DNA of 64,000 nt, from contig OZ245050.1 of assembly GCA_965224525.1 (NCBI GenBank), forward strand, positions 1,674,001 to 1,738,000, given 5' to 3'. A program made the position numbers and the translations under genes. This document shows positions 9,501-18,295 of this stretch, piece by piece; positions within the stretch are counted from its first letter, which is position 1, and every line of letters starts with the position of its first letter. This DNA comes from Granulosicoccus sp036478565 (GTDB taxonomy: Bacteria; Pseudomonadota; Gammaproteobacteria; Granulosicoccales; Granulosicoccaceae). The notes beneath the pieces are model-generated. The model was given only the letters and a program-made list of their open reading frames with translations. It searched no databases and was not told where the DNA came from.

Positions 9501-9701
9501 AATGCCAGCAAGCGAGCACTCATCGGTAATGGCCAGCGCGGAATAGCCCAGGCTGATGGCGGTATCAATCAGTTCATCGGCACGCGAAGCGCCCCGCAGA
9601 AAGCTGAAATTTGAAAGGCAGTGCAGCTCGGCATAGACAGGGCTTGTACCGGGGTTGGTTACCGGGTTTGTTTGGGTGGGTGCTGTGTGCTGATTATACA
9701 T
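6537..9701 (-). CDS. dnaE2: Error-prone DNA polymerase III alpha subunit DnaE2 (ImuC)
   Basis: A 1054-residue C-family DNA polymerase, the polymerase of the ImuA-ImuB-DnaE2 mutasome that performs SOS translesion synthesis. It begins with a PHP domain ('YAELHCLSNFSFLRGAS'), contains the catalytic acidic motif 'PDIDVDFEHERR' in the palm and ends with an OB-fold segment ('RIAGIIKVRQRP'). The length matches DnaE2 and is shorter than replicative DnaE1 (about 1160). The frame is open to 9776, but ATG 9701 is chosen because a LexA box and a promoter lie immediately upstream of it. imuA and imuB are 36-40 kb away rather than adjacent. No frameshift was noticed. Confidence 0.95.
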   Translation of the reverse strand: MYNQHTAPTQTNPVTNPGTSPVYAELHCLSNFSFLRGASRADELIDTAISLGYSALAITDECSLAGIVRAHARVKEHRADGTPFHLIIGSEFALDDSFRLVVLARDAPSYARLCQLITDCRRGADKGSYYIDRTIIDNAGLDGCCLLLVPPYLPANRATLKPWFDWFRKLGPHTYLALELHYGSYDQKHSHWLVDVATRFELAVVAAGDVHMHRRQRRALQDVLTCIRHNCTLENVGRRLFINGERYLRDLRALSSIYPIQALKNSADVAALCSFSLDELDYQYPREVVPAELSATDYLRQLTYEGADWRWPDGVLDNVIEQVEHELALIQDMQYESYFLTVHDIVNFARSRDILCQGRGSAANSAVCYCLGITEVDPAHSRMLFERFISKERDEPPDIDVDFEHERREEVIQYIYAKYGRHRAAIAATVITYRKRSAIRDLGKVMGLSQDQIDALSKSMAWWDGTEVINERLTDMGFDPQSQLIKRFTWLLQQLLGFPRHLSQHVGGFVISDRDLSTLVPVENAAMADRTIIQWDKDDLEELGLLKVDVLALGMLTAISKCFALIHEYRGVQHTMAGIPADDTPTYDMICEADTLGVFQIESRAQMSMLPRLRPRNYYDLVIEVSIVRPGPIQGGMVNPYLKRRQGTEPVIYPSKALEAVLERTLGVPVFQEQVMEIAMVAAGFSAGQADGLRRSMAAWKRSGHVSKYRDELIGGMLKKGYTPEFAESIFNQIEGFGEYGFPESHAASFALLVYVSCWLKCHEPAAFLCAMLNSQPLGFYDPSDLTQDARRHGVVVLPVDINESNHDHKLVESEPLSNQPAVRLGFRLVAKLSNDGIERLLNARQLQPFSSAADLVRRSGINQGDQQALAIAGALTNISGDRHQAQWELLGVEQLPELLRDASAIESTVSLPQPTEGENVVADYMSTGLTLNRHPLSMLRKQLRKRRILDSQSWDAIPNGRPARIAGIIKVRQRPRSANGVLFMTLEDEGGPMNVIIWQAVVEAYRKEILGAKMVSVYGTTQREQGVTHLVARKIEDLSWMLGSLTMQSRNFH

Positions 9702-9704
9702 ACA

Positions 9705-9720
9705 CTGAAGTAATATACAG
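9705..9720 (-). promoter_or_regulatory. LexA (SOS) box of dnaE2
   Basis: The 16-mer CTGTATATTACTTCAG on the minus strand fits CTG-N10-CAG, the gammaproteobacterial LexA consensus. It ends three bases before the dnaE2 ATG and covers the -10 hexamer of the predicted promoter, so bound LexA would block RNA polymerase directly. It matches the boxes at 46554 and 50249. Confidence 0.88.
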
Positions 9721-9740
9721 GTATGGTGCGAACATGCCAA
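9705..9740 (-). promoter_or_regulatory. Predicted dnaE2 promoter giving a near-leaderless transcript
   Basis: On the minus strand, -35 TTGGCA (9735-9740), a 17-base spacer and -10 TATATT (9712-9717). A start seven bases downstream of the -10 falls near 9705, leaving about four bases before the ATG at 9701. No Shine-Dalgarno sequence is available, so translation would be leaderless or nearly so unless the true start lies elsewhere. Confidence 0.6.
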
Positions 9741-9806
9741 GCCTGCCAATAGCGCACCTGTTATGCGCAGTTGCATACTTCAGAAAAACGTTACTAGACA
9801 ATCACC

Positions 9807-10256
9807 ATGTTCGAACAATCAGCACTGGTAGCGCTTTCTCATTGGTATAGCTACTTCGTAAACGGAATACGGGTTCGAAGCAGCCTGCCGGTGTTGATAC
9901 TGCTATCTGTCGTGGCCTCTGCCAGTACTCATGCTGTCGCTGGTGGAACTCTTCGATTGGCTGGGTGGTCGCCTGGGCCAACGCCAGTCGCCAGCAGATT
10001 CAACGGTACTGTCAATACCGTTGCTGCATCGCCGAATGGTGTTATCTATGTGTGTGGACGATTTACTCATATCGGCGCACTTTAAGTTAACTGTATTGCC
10101 AAATGGGGTAACGCCATGCAGGAGGGGCAGTTCCTGAGTATCCCAATCTATGTGAGATTCTGGTATCTGGTCGATGGAGACTGGCGATACCTGGATAGGC
10201 AATACACCGCTGCAACCGCTTGGTGGTGGATGCCAGGCCATAGAAGCGCCTGGCTA
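9807..10256 (+). pseudogene. Truncated secreted beta-propeller-like repeat protein
   Basis: An open frame from 9807 to the TAA at 10083-10085 codes for 92 residues: a hydrophobic export signal, then 'FNGTVNTVAASPNGVIYVCGRFTHIGAL'-type sequence (positions 65-92). This resembles the 'ggxFtxiGgvxxnxiAxWdg' repeats of secreted propeller-like proteins. Right after the stop, in the same frame, the repeat continues as 'VNCIAKWGNAM' and then loses resemblance, reaching another stop near 10258. I read it as the 5' remnant of a larger gene ended by a nonsense codon and later deletion. A short functional secreted peptide cannot be excluded. It is divergent from dnaE2 by about 100 bp. Confidence 0.5.
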
Positions 10257-10355
10257 TAACAACCAACGTTGAGCGACCTGGATTTGTGAACATTGGTTGC
10301 AAGTCTGTCAAGTAGCAAGCAGCGAAAACAATGCGGTAACATTGAAGCAGGTTAA

Positions 10356-10982
10356 TTGACTCAACAAATTATGGCTTCAATACTGGTACTCGATATCGGC
10401 AACGTCATCTGCGAATGGAATTCGGAGGCATTGGTTGCTTCGGCATTCGTAAATCCGGCAGATCACGCACAGGCGTTGCAAGCCACGGTCGGCCATCCGG
10501 ACTGGATAGAACTGGATCGTGGCACGCTGGCTCTTGAACAGGCCATCTCTCAGGCGCAGAAACGCAGTGGGCTTGACGCTGATTCTATCGCGGCTATTTA
10601 TCACAAACTGCCAGCCTCGTTAACGATATTGCCATCCACGGTCAGTGCCATGCAAGAGGCAAAAGCGGCCGGTGTGCCGATGTACATTCTGTCCAATATG
10701 CATAGCCATTCCTGGGACTATCTACAGGCCAATCATGAATGTTTCTCATGGTGTGATGGAGCTGCCGTATCGTGTGAAGCCAAAGCTGTAAAGCCGGAGG
10801 AGGCGATTTATCGCTACCTGTGTGAATGCTATTCGCTCAACCCTGCGGATTGTGTGTTCATTGACGACATGGCAGTCAATATTGAAGCGGCCAGAGCATT
10901 TTCAATGGGAGGAGTTCAATTGACTGACCGGCTGCAGGGCGGGGAGTTGATCAGAAGTTTGCTTGCTGAATTGACTACGTGA
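10356..10982 (+). CDS. HAD-IA family phosphatase (YihX-like)
   Basis: A 208-residue haloacid-dehalogenase-like hydrolase. Motif I is 'VLDIGNVICEW', where D of DIGN is the nucleophile and the second acid is replaced by N, as in YihX-type sugar phosphatases. Motif II is 'YILSNMHSHS', motif III the lysine in 'AVKPEEAIY', and motif IV 'CVFIDDMAVNIEAA'. It should remove phosphate from a small sugar phosphate in the cytosol. The start is either TTG 10356 (weak GCAGG four bases upstream) or ATG 10371 (no ribosome site). It is not obviously linked to choXWV downstream, which has its own good ribosome-binding site. Confidence 0.82.
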   Translation: MTQQIMASILVLDIGNVICEWNSEALVASAFVNPADHAQALQATVGHPDWIELDRGTLALEQAISQAQKRSGLDADSIAAIYHKLPASLTILPSTVSAMQEAKAAGVPMYILSNMHSHSWDYLQANHECFSWCDGAAVSCEAKAVKPEEAIYRYLCECYSLNPADCVFIDDMAVNIEAARAFSMGGVQLTDRLQGGELIRSLLAELTT

Positions 10983-11047
10983 GTGCCAATCGTATATACA
11001 GGTATGCAGGATTCTTCCCGAAGTTTGATCAACAAGGAGCCATAACA

Positions 11048-11983
11048 ATGAAAATACAATCATTTGCAGTAGCTGCGATTCTGACGGCAAGTGGTGGAGC
11101 AATTGCTGCTGAACCTGAAGCCTGTAATAACATTCGTTTCTCAGATGTTGGATGGACCGATATTACCGCCACAACAGCGCTGGCATCAACAGTTTTAAAT
11201 GCGCTTGGGTACACTACTGAGGCCGAAGTGCTGAGTGTACCGGTGACCTATGCATCGCTTAAAAACGGCGACATTGATGTGTTTCTCGGCAACTGGATGC
11301 CAACCATGGAGGCAGACATCGCGCCATTTCGAGACGATGGCTCGGTCGACACTGTGCGAACCAACCTCGAAGGTGCCAAATACACGTTGGCGGTCAACAA
11401 GGTAGCAGCTGATATGGGCATCGCAACATTTGCCGATATCGTAGCGCATGAAGATGCACTTGATGGCGAAATCTATGGCATAGAGCCAGGTAACGATGGC
11501 AATCGCCTGATCCAGGATATGATTGATGGAGACGCATTCGGTTTGAAAGGCTTCAAGGTGGTCGAATCCAGCGAGCAGGGCATGTTGGCGCAAGTGGCAC
11601 GTTCGGTTCAACGAGACAAGCCGATTGTATTTCTGGGTTGGGAGCCTCACCCGATGAATGCCAATTTCGAGCTGACCTATCTTGAAGGCGGTGACGATTA
11701 TTTTGGTCCGAATCTGGGCGGTGCTAATGTGCATACCAATGTTCGTGCAGGCTATGCGGATGATTGCCCGAATGTCGGTAAGTTGCTGAAGAACCTTGAA
11801 TTCACACTGGCCATGGAAAACGAAATCATGGGCGCCATACTGGATGACGGTGAAGACCCGGAAAAAGCGGCGGGTAACTGGATAGCCGGCAATCCTGAGG
11901 TGCTGGATGCCTGGCTTGAAGGCGTAACTACAGTTGGCGGTGAGGAAGGGTTGGCAGCGATCAAGACATCAATGGGACTTTGA
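11048..11983 (+). CDS. choX: Choline ABC transporter, periplasmic binding protein
   Basis: A 311-residue ProX/OpuAC-fold binding protein with an N-terminal signal peptide (cleavage after about residue 22, IAA-EPEAC). 'DIDVFLGNWMPTMEADI' and 'NLEGAKYTLAV' are close to the ChoX choline-specific branch. Start ATG 11048 follows AAGGAG at normal spacing; the frame is open further upstream but that region overlaps the HAD gene. It delivers choline (possibly betaine) to the permease-ATPase coded by the next two genes, which follow at 26 bp and 2 bp. Confidence 0.9.
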   Translation: MKIQSFAVAAILTASGGAIAAEPEACNNIRFSDVGWTDITATTALASTVLNALGYTTEAEVLSVPVTYASLKNGDIDVFLGNWMPTMEADIAPFRDDGSVDTVRTNLEGAKYTLAVNKVAADMGIATFADIVAHEDALDGEIYGIEPGNDGNRLIQDMIDGDAFGLKGFKVVESSEQGMLAQVARSVQRDKPIVFLGWEPHPMNANFELTYLEGGDDYFGPNLGGANVHTNVRAGYADDCPNVGKLLKNLEFTLAMENEIMGAILDDGEDPEKAAGNWIAGNPEVLDAWLEGVTTVGGEEGLAAIKTSMGL

Positions 11984-12009
11984 ACAGAATATTTTAAGTT
12001 TTACTGACC

Positions 12010-12864
12010 ATGCTTGATTGGCTGACGTCATACAAAATACCGATTGGTTCCACCATTGGTAGTTTTGTTGATTTTCTGAATGCACATGCTGCTGGATTTT
12101 TCGATGCTGTATCAGATTCCCTTGGCTGGTTGATTGATAGCTCCACAGATGCATTGCTGGCAGTACCGCCTTTGTTGCTGATCGCACTGATCGGTGGCCT
12201 TGCCTGGTGGTTGCACAGGCGCTGGATGCTGACTGTCTTCGCCATTTCGTCTTTGCTGTTGATTATCAATCTCAGCCTGTGGGAAGAAACCATTCAAACA
12301 TTGGTGCTCGTTTTATATGCAACACTGTTTTGCATGCTGATCGGTGTGCCCGTTGGTATTCGTGCGGCGCATCGCCCGCGTTTGAACGCAGTATTGCGTC
12401 CGGTGCTTGATCTGATGCAGACCATACCGACTTTTGTCTACCTGATTCCTACCTTGATTTTGTTTGGTCTGGGCGTGGTTCCAGGGTTGATATCAACCAT
12501 CATTTTTGCTATTGCAGCGCCGATAAGGTTGACGGCGCTCGGTATTTCAGAAGTACCAAAGAATCTGCTTGAGGCAGGTGATGCATTTGGTTGTACCCGT
12601 ATGCAGCGTCTGTTTCGTATCGAACTGCCGCATGCAATGTCAACCATTTTGGCTGGTTTGACGCAGTGCATCATGCTGTCGCTGTCAATGGTGGTGATCG
12701 CCGCACTGGTTGGAGCAGATGGATTAGGCAAGCCCGTTGTGCGGGCACTCAATACGGTCAATATTGAAAAAGGTTTCGAGGCAGGGCTTGCCATTGTCAT
12801 AGTCGCCATATTGCTGGATCGACTATGCCGGCAGCGGGTCGTTGTGTCGGCGGCCACTGGATAA
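12010..12864 (+). CDS. choW: Choline ABC transporter, permease
   Basis: A 284-residue inner-membrane permease of the ProW/ChoW class. Several hydrophobic spans are visible, and the ATPase-contact EAA-like loop is in 'EVPKNLLEAGDAFGCTRMQ'. An N-terminal segment (about residues 1-55) precedes the first membrane span, as in ChoW. It is the second gene of the choXWV operon. The stop TAA (12862-12864) is two bases before the choV ATG, so translation is likely coupled. Confidence 0.92.
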   Translation: MLDWLTSYKIPIGSTIGSFVDFLNAHAAGFFDAVSDSLGWLIDSSTDALLAVPPLLLIALIGGLAWWLHRRWMLTVFAISSLLLIINLSLWEETIQTLVLVLYATLFCMLIGVPVGIRAAHRPRLNAVLRPVLDLMQTIPTFVYLIPTLILFGLGVVPGLISTIIFAIAAPIRLTALGISEVPKNLLEAGDAFGCTRMQRLFRIELPHAMSTILAGLTQCIMLSLSMVVIAALVGADGLGKPVVRALNTVNIEKGFEAGLAIVIVAILLDRLCRQRVVVSAATG

Positions 12865-12866
12865 AT

Positions 12867-14039
12867 ATGCCGGTTATTGAGATACAGAATGTCGATGTGT
12901 TATTTGGTGCAAAAAAATGCCAGGCAGATGCGCTTGTTTTGCTTGACCAAGGTTTGTCGCGTGATGATATTCAGCAACAAACAGGCGTAGTGCTGGGAGT
13001 CGCTGGTGCCAGTTTGTCTGTTGATGTGGGCAATATATCAGTCCTGATGGGATTGTCAGGCTCTGGCAAGTCATCGTTGCTGCGCTGCGTAAACGGATTG
13101 AACCGGGTCACCCGGGGTTCGATCCTGTTGCAGGATGCGAATGCTACGCTGGATGTTGCGACACTAACAGGTAAGAAGCTGCGTGATGTGCGTCGCCATC
13201 GGCTTGCCATGGTATTCCAGCAATTTGCGCTCTTGCCCTGGGCGACGGTGCGCGAAAATATTGCATTTGGCTTATCGGTACGCGGTGAAAAGCAGTCTCT
13301 GATCAATGAGACTGTCGACAGACAACTGGAGCTGGTACATCTGCAAGCCTGGGCAGACAAAGCCATACACACTTTGTCCGGTGGCATGCAACAGCGTGTT
13401 GGTTTGGCAAGAGCCTTTGCAACAGATGCCGAAATATTGCTTATGGATGAACCTTTTTCAGCATTGGATCCGCTTATCCGGGAACATTTGCAGGATGAGC
13501 TGTTAACGTTGCAACAAACCCTGAAAAAAACCATTCTGTTTGTCAGTCACGATCTGGACGAGGCGCTGAAAATCGGTAATCAGATCAGTATCATGGAAGG
13601 CGGACGTATTGTACAAACAGGTACGTCTTCAGATATCGTATTCAAACCAGCGACAGATTACGTTCGGCGGTTTGTTGCCAACATTAATCCGCTGTCGGTT
13701 TTAACCGCGGAGTCGGTGATGCAAACCATTGATGGCCGTGGTGATCGGCTGCTACTGCCGGAGCTGCATTGCGAGATTTGGTTAAAAGGCGGGCGGTTGG
13801 GGTCGATAGAAATTGCGCGTCAAGCAAGAACTGTGTCCCGCTTTATCGGTACACCGGTCGCTTCCCCTGAGCTGGCAATTGTGCCACTTACTACGCCGAT
13901 GAAAATACTGCTTTCACAGTTTAGTGTTTCAGATGAGCCGGTGATTGTGGTTGATGACAACAGGCCTGTGGGTTTTATCACGCCGCGCGATGTGATGATC
14001 GCACTCAATCGAGATACAGCAGTAGTACAGTCCGGTTAA
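12867..14039 (+). CDS. choV: Choline ABC transporter, ATPase
   Basis: A 390-residue ABC ATPase. Walker A is GLSGSGKSS (62-70), followed by a Q loop (MVFQQFALLPW), the signature LSGGMQQR and Walker B 'ILLMDEPFSALDP'. A C-terminal extension holds a CBS-like segment ending 'GFITPRDVMIAL', as in ProV/ChoV, where it may sense ionic strength. The N-terminal insertion before Walker A ('KCQADALVLLDQGLSRDDI') is also typical of the choline branch. Start ATG 12867 is supported by the two-base gap from choW. Confidence 0.92.
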   Translation: MPVIEIQNVDVLFGAKKCQADALVLLDQGLSRDDIQQQTGVVLGVAGASLSVDVGNISVLMGLSGSGKSSLLRCVNGLNRVTRGSILLQDANATLDVATLTGKKLRDVRRHRLAMVFQQFALLPWATVRENIAFGLSVRGEKQSLINETVDRQLELVHLQAWADKAIHTLSGGMQQRVGLARAFATDAEILLMDEPFSALDPLIREHLQDELLTLQQTLKKTILFVSHDLDEALKIGNQISIMEGGRIVQTGTSSDIVFKPATDYVRRFVANINPLSVLTAESVMQTIDGRGDRLLLPELHCEIWLKGGRLGSIEIARQARTVSRFIGTPVASPELAIVPLTTPMKILLSQFSVSDEPVIVVDDNRPVGFITPRDVMIALNRDTAVVQSG

Positions 14040-14106
14040 CGTCGTCATGCCAACATGGCGTAGCTTATTGGGCTATACCCTGTTGACAGACGAACTGCCG
14101 GTTGGC

Positions 14107-15747
14107 TTACATTTCCGGATACAGACCATTGCCGTTATACGCAGGTCGCTGGTAAGCACGAATATAATCGATTTCGTACTGCAATGGGAAAATATCAGCG
14201 TTGACATCAGGTGTCGGTGCCCAGCCACTGCCTGCAACCAGGTAGGTAACGATATTCATTTGCTGGCGCGATACCTGTACGCCGGACAAACGCTTGATTT
14301 CCTTGCCATCGATATACCAGATAACCAATTGCGGCTCCCAGAGTACAGCGTAGGTGTGGTAGTCGTCGGCGTACAATTCGCCTGTCGGATTCTTGTAGTT
14401 CATGGTTGGCGCGGACCGTATTTCGCCCGTGTTGACGTCAGCGAAATGATAAGTCTGGAATGCATCCTCGGTGCCGTAGGGGTTTTCGCCGAGGTATTCG
14501 ACGACGTCTATTTCAGGAGCATGGCGATTGGCACCGGTGCCTGGGTATCGGTGGTACAGATAGAAGCTCGATAGTGCGCCGGCAGCACCACTGACTTTCA
14601 TACGACCTTCCATAAAACCGTAAGTCATGCCGAATTTGTCGTGGCTTGACAACGCGCCAGAAAGAAAAGAGCAGCGGTCATAACCAAGCGGGTCTGGCTC
14701 ATCGCAGATAGGTGGCAGGTTGTTCGTCTGCGCTGGAGGAGTGGCGATGGCTTCGATGGTCAGTGTCGAATCCTGAATATTGAAAGGATTGTAGCCAAAG
14801 TTGGCATCACGCTGAGTGTTGACAAAATACTGCTGCTCACCATTGATTATTTTAGTATCGCCCCAGGTGAGTTGAGTGTTCCATTTGTTCTCATCAATTG
14901 ACGTGCCATCGAAATCGTCTTCGAATACGAGGTCGAATTCGTCAAGAAAATAGGCGGTATTAGTCAAGTCGTTTTGCTGTACAAAACCATCCGCAAGGTA
15001 GGGGTCGTCATATACTGGCACAGCCGCACCTGTGTCCTTGTGATAGTTGATCGTGATAGAGTTCGACATCCCGGATTCCTGACCATCATCATCAACGGCA
15101 GAAACCTGGTAGCTGAAAATATCGCCGGGCTTTGGTCCGTTAACACCACATTCATGTATGCGGTCAATGAAGCGCGTGTAATTGCAATCAATGAATGAAG
15201 TGGTATTCCAGAACTTGTCAATCTCGCTCTGCGTACCTTGTACCGCATCGGTTTCGTCGCGAGCAACGACATAGACATGGCCATCGCTGCGGTAGATGTT
15301 ATAGGCAACGACCTCATTATCATCATTGGATGGTGCCCAGCTGAATTCAGACCAGTTGTTTGAAACCAGATCAATGCGAAGGTTCTTGGGTATTGTCGGT
15401 GCACCACCGGCAACTGATGCTTCTTCGTCTGTTTCCAGCTGTGAACCAAATGGATCGTCAAGGCTTGGTCCTGGTACGGGTGATGCCAGTGGGTCTAGCT
15501 GAGGAATGGTTGGCGCAGGCAACCCAGTTAAAGGAGGCACATACGGATTGTTGCCTGTTGTCGGTAAATCATCAGGAGGCGTGCCGGTATCTGGGGGTGT
15601 GCCAGAGTCCGGCGGCGTGCTGGTGCCTGGTGGCGTGCCCGAGTCGACCGGTATACTGCCAGTCGTAGAGTCGTTCTCATCAGATGAGCAGGCGAACAAG
15701 GTTCCGGCCAACAAGCTGATTGTAAGTATCTGAATGGATGTTTTCAT
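14107..15747 (-). CDS. GH16-family beta-glucanase lipoprotein with Fn3 domain
   Basis: A 546-residue outer-membrane-type lipoprotein. The signal peptide ends in the lipobox LFAC (C20). A low-complexity linker rich in Pro, Thr, Gly and Asp (about 25-100, repeated GTPPD units) follows, then a fibronectin-III-like domain (118-235) and a GH16 catalytic domain (270-540). The GH16 signature ExDxxE is E412-I-D414-V-V-E417; E412 is the expected nucleophile and E417 the acid/base. GH16 enzymes cut beta-1,3/1,4-glucans, agar or carrageenan; laminarin is a plausible marine substrate (inference). It converges with choV, with 67 bp between the stops. Confidence 0.9.
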   Translation of the reverse strand: MKTSIQILTISLLAGTLFACSSDENDSTTGSIPVDSGTPPGTSTPPDSGTPPDTGTPPDDLPTTGNNPYVPPLTGLPAPTIPQLDPLASPVPGPSLDDPFGSQLETDEEASVAGGAPTIPKNLRIDLVSNNWSEFSWAPSNDDNEVVAYNIYRSDGHVYVVARDETDAVQGTQSEIDKFWNTTSFIDCNYTRFIDRIHECGVNGPKPGDIFSYQVSAVDDDGQESGMSNSITINYHKDTGAAVPVYDDPYLADGFVQQNDLTNTAYFLDEFDLVFEDDFDGTSIDENKWNTQLTWGDTKIINGEQQYFVNTQRDANFGYNPFNIQDSTLTIEAIATPPAQTNNLPPICDEPDPLGYDRCSFLSGALSSHDKFGMTYGFMEGRMKVSGAAGALSSFYLYHRYPGTGANRHAPEIDVVEYLGENPYGTEDAFQTYHFADVNTGEIRSAPTMNYKNPTGELYADDYHTYAVLWEPQLVIWYIDGKEIKRLSGVQVSRQQMNIVTYLVAGSGWAPTPDVNADIFPLQYEIDYIRAYQRPAYNGNGLYPEM

Positions 15748-16046
15748 TGTGCGCTCGGGGTTGCGGCCTTGCGGCTCGCTTCAAGACCGGCATAATAACA
15801 CTGACTGCAACTGTGTCAGCGAGAACAAGTGCCGATATCAGGCGTGATGTACCGCACAACCGTGTTATTTAGACATGGTTGTAGTTTTACTGTCCGTTTA
15901 TTGACGCATGTGTCAATCTGTCGGGTGATTGGTGCGCTAACACAAGCTTCGCTGCTGGTATTCTCGACAGTTGCGCGATCTTAAAAATAATCAGCCTTGG
16001 ATGCTTATAAAAATAAGCTAACGGCACCCGGGCTTGAACCACGGAA

Positions 16047-18233
16047 ATGATAATGACAAGCAGACAGTCTGGTGGACTGACAATAGCCACCGAATTACAC
16101 GACTTCATCGTTAATGAAGCGTTATCCGATACCGGTATAGAGGCAGAGAATTTTTTCAAACAGTTTGCTGACATTCTGGCAGAGCTTGCACCTCGGAATC
16201 GGACACTACTGGCATTTCGTGATGAACTACAAGAGAAAATCGATGCATGGCATCGAGCCAAACCAGGCCCTGTCGATCAAGATAAATACATGGCATTTTT
16301 GTTGGATATTGGTTATCTGCTTCCGACGGTTGATGATTTTAAAGTCTCGGTTGATCACGTGGACCCGGAGATAGCACAGATTGCAAGTCCTCAACTGGTT
16401 GTGCCGGTGAGCAATGCGCGTTTTGCGCTAAATGCTGCAAACGCCCGTTGGGGTAGTTTGTACGATGCGTTGTATGGCACCGATGCCATCAGCGAGGCAG
16501 GTGGCGCCACTCGGGCTGGCAGCTACAACCCGGTGCGAGGTGAACGGGTTGTTGCCTATGCAAGCCAGATGCTTGACGATGTGGTGCCGCTGGGCCACGG
16601 TTCCTGGGGTGAGGTTACAACCATCCAGATTAGCGGCGGGAAGCTACAGCTGATCCTGAAATCTGGCAGTGAAATTGGCCTAGCGAACCCGACGCAGTGT
16701 ATTGGCTTCAAAGGTGAAACTGCACAACCGAATGCCGTATTGTTGATTAACAATGGTCTGCATCTGGAACTACAGATAGACCCGACACACTATGTAGGAA
16801 CGTCATCTTCTGCCGGCATCAAGGATATTCTGATGGAGTCTGCGCTGAGCACCGTACAGGATTGTGAGGACTCTGTGGCAGCCGTTGATGCAGCAGACAA
16901 AGTTGTTGTCTACCGCAACTGGCTTGGCTTGATGAAGGGTGATTTGGAAGTACGATTTTCCAAAGATGACAAGGAAGTTGTTCGCACATTGAATTCTGAC
17001 CGTGAGTACCAGTCGCTTGATGGCACATTGTTTTCGTTGCCAGGGAAGAGTGTTCAGCTGGTACGCAATGTGGGTTCGCATATGTTGACTGATGTGATAT
17101 TGGATCAAGATGACCAACAGGTACCTGAAACCTTCATCGATGCGATGGTCACTGGTTTGTGTGCTCTACATGACTTGAATAAATCAGACAGAGAGGTTCG
17201 TAACTCTCGAACAGGCAGTGTTTATATTGTCAAACCAAAACAGCATGGTCCGGATGAAGTTACGCTGTCGGTTGAGTTATTTGCGAGGGTGGAAGAGGCG
17301 CTAGGCATGCCTGCAAATACCCTGAAAATCGGCATTATGGATGAAGAGCGTCGAACAACAGTTAATCTGAAAAACTGTATTGCTGCCGCGCGCGAGCGAG
17401 TCATATTCATCAATACCGGGTTTCTTGATCGAACAGGCGATGAACTGCATACCAACATGCTGGCAGGCATTATGGTGCCGAAGGGCGAGATGAAAGATGC
17501 CAGGTGGCTTGATGCCTATGAGGATAACAATGTGGATGTGGGTCTGGCTTGCGGTATGGCTGGGAACGGGCAGATTGGTAAAGGCATGTGGGCGATACCC
17601 GACCAAATGGCTGCAATGATAGCTACCAAGCAGGCACACCCGGAAGCGGGTGCCAACTGTGCGTGGGTGCCATCTCCGACTGCCGCCACCTTGCACGCAA
17701 TGCATTATCACAATGTTGATGTGCAGGCTTGCCAGGCAGAGATCGCCAAACGCGAATCGGCGAAAACGCTTGATATATTAAGCATACCGTTGGTTGCGCC
17801 AGGACGAAATTTTTCATCAAACGAAATTCAGCAAGAACTGGACAACAACTCGCAAAGTATCCTCGGTTATGTGGTGCGTTGGGTAAACCAGGGCATCGGT
17901 TGCTCAAAGGTGCCGGATATCAATAACGTTGGTTTGATGGAGGATCGCGCCACCTTGCGAATCTCCAGCCAGGCTCTGGCGAATTGGTTGCAACATGAAA
18001 TTATTGACGAAGCACAAGTGCGTGATGCCATGGAACGCATGGCAATTGTAGTAGATCAGCAGAACGCCGCTGATACCGCCTATGTAGCGATGGCGCCGGA
18101 TTTTGACAAGAGTATTGCATTTCAAGCGGCACTTGATCTGGTGCTCAAAGGACGTCAGCAGGCCAGCGGCTACACCGAGTTCATACTGACCACCCGAAGG
18201 CGTGAAGCAAAGGCGGCCCAACTGGCATCATGA
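16047..18233 (+). CDS. glcB: Malate synthase G
   Basis: A 728-residue malate synthase of isoform G (E. coli GlcB is 723 residues), which condenses glyoxylate with acetyl-CoA to malate in the cytosol. Recognisable segments are 'LNAANARWGSLYDALYGTD', 'GSVYIVKPKQHGPDEV', 'INTGFLDRTGDE' and 'GANCAWVPSPTAATLHA'. The start is ATG 16047 or, two codons on, ATG 16053; ACGGAAAT upstream serves either. No isocitrate lyase or glycolate oxidase is in the window, so the glyoxylate source is not shown. Confidence 0.96.
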   Translation: MIMTSRQSGGLTIATELHDFIVNEALSDTGIEAENFFKQFADILAELAPRNRTLLAFRDELQEKIDAWHRAKPGPVDQDKYMAFLLDIGYLLPTVDDFKVSVDHVDPEIAQIASPQLVVPVSNARFALNAANARWGSLYDALYGTDAISEAGGATRAGSYNPVRGERVVAYASQMLDDVVPLGHGSWGEVTTIQISGGKLQLILKSGSEIGLANPTQCIGFKGETAQPNAVLLINNGLHLELQIDPTHYVGTSSSAGIKDILMESALSTVQDCEDSVAAVDAADKVVVYRNWLGLMKGDLEVRFSKDDKEVVRTLNSDREYQSLDGTLFSLPGKSVQLVRNVGSHMLTDVILDQDDQQVPETFIDAMVTGLCALHDLNKSDREVRNSRTGSVYIVKPKQHGPDEVTLSVELFARVEEALGMPANTLKIGIMDEERRTTVNLKNCIAAARERVIFINTGFLDRTGDELHTNMLAGIMVPKGEMKDARWLDAYEDNNVDVGLACGMAGNGQIGKGMWAIPDQMAAMIATKQAHPEAGANCAWVPSPTAATLHAMHYHNVDVQACQAEIAKRESAKTLDILSIPLVAPGRNFSSNEIQQELDNNSQSILGYVVRWVNQGIGCSKVPDINNVGLMEDRATLRISSQALANWLQHEIIDEAQVRDAMERMAIVVDQQNAADTAYVAMAPDFDKSIAFQAALDLVLKGRQQASGYTEFILTTRRREAKAAQLAS

Positions 18234-18295
18234 AATTTTCGTCTACACTACTCTGAGTACCCGCCTTATCAAGCAACCAGTACGGAGAATTAATT

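Noticed and set aside
11195..11734. 179-codon minus-strand frame inside choX
   Set aside because: Antisense shadow of a well-recognised binding-protein gene.
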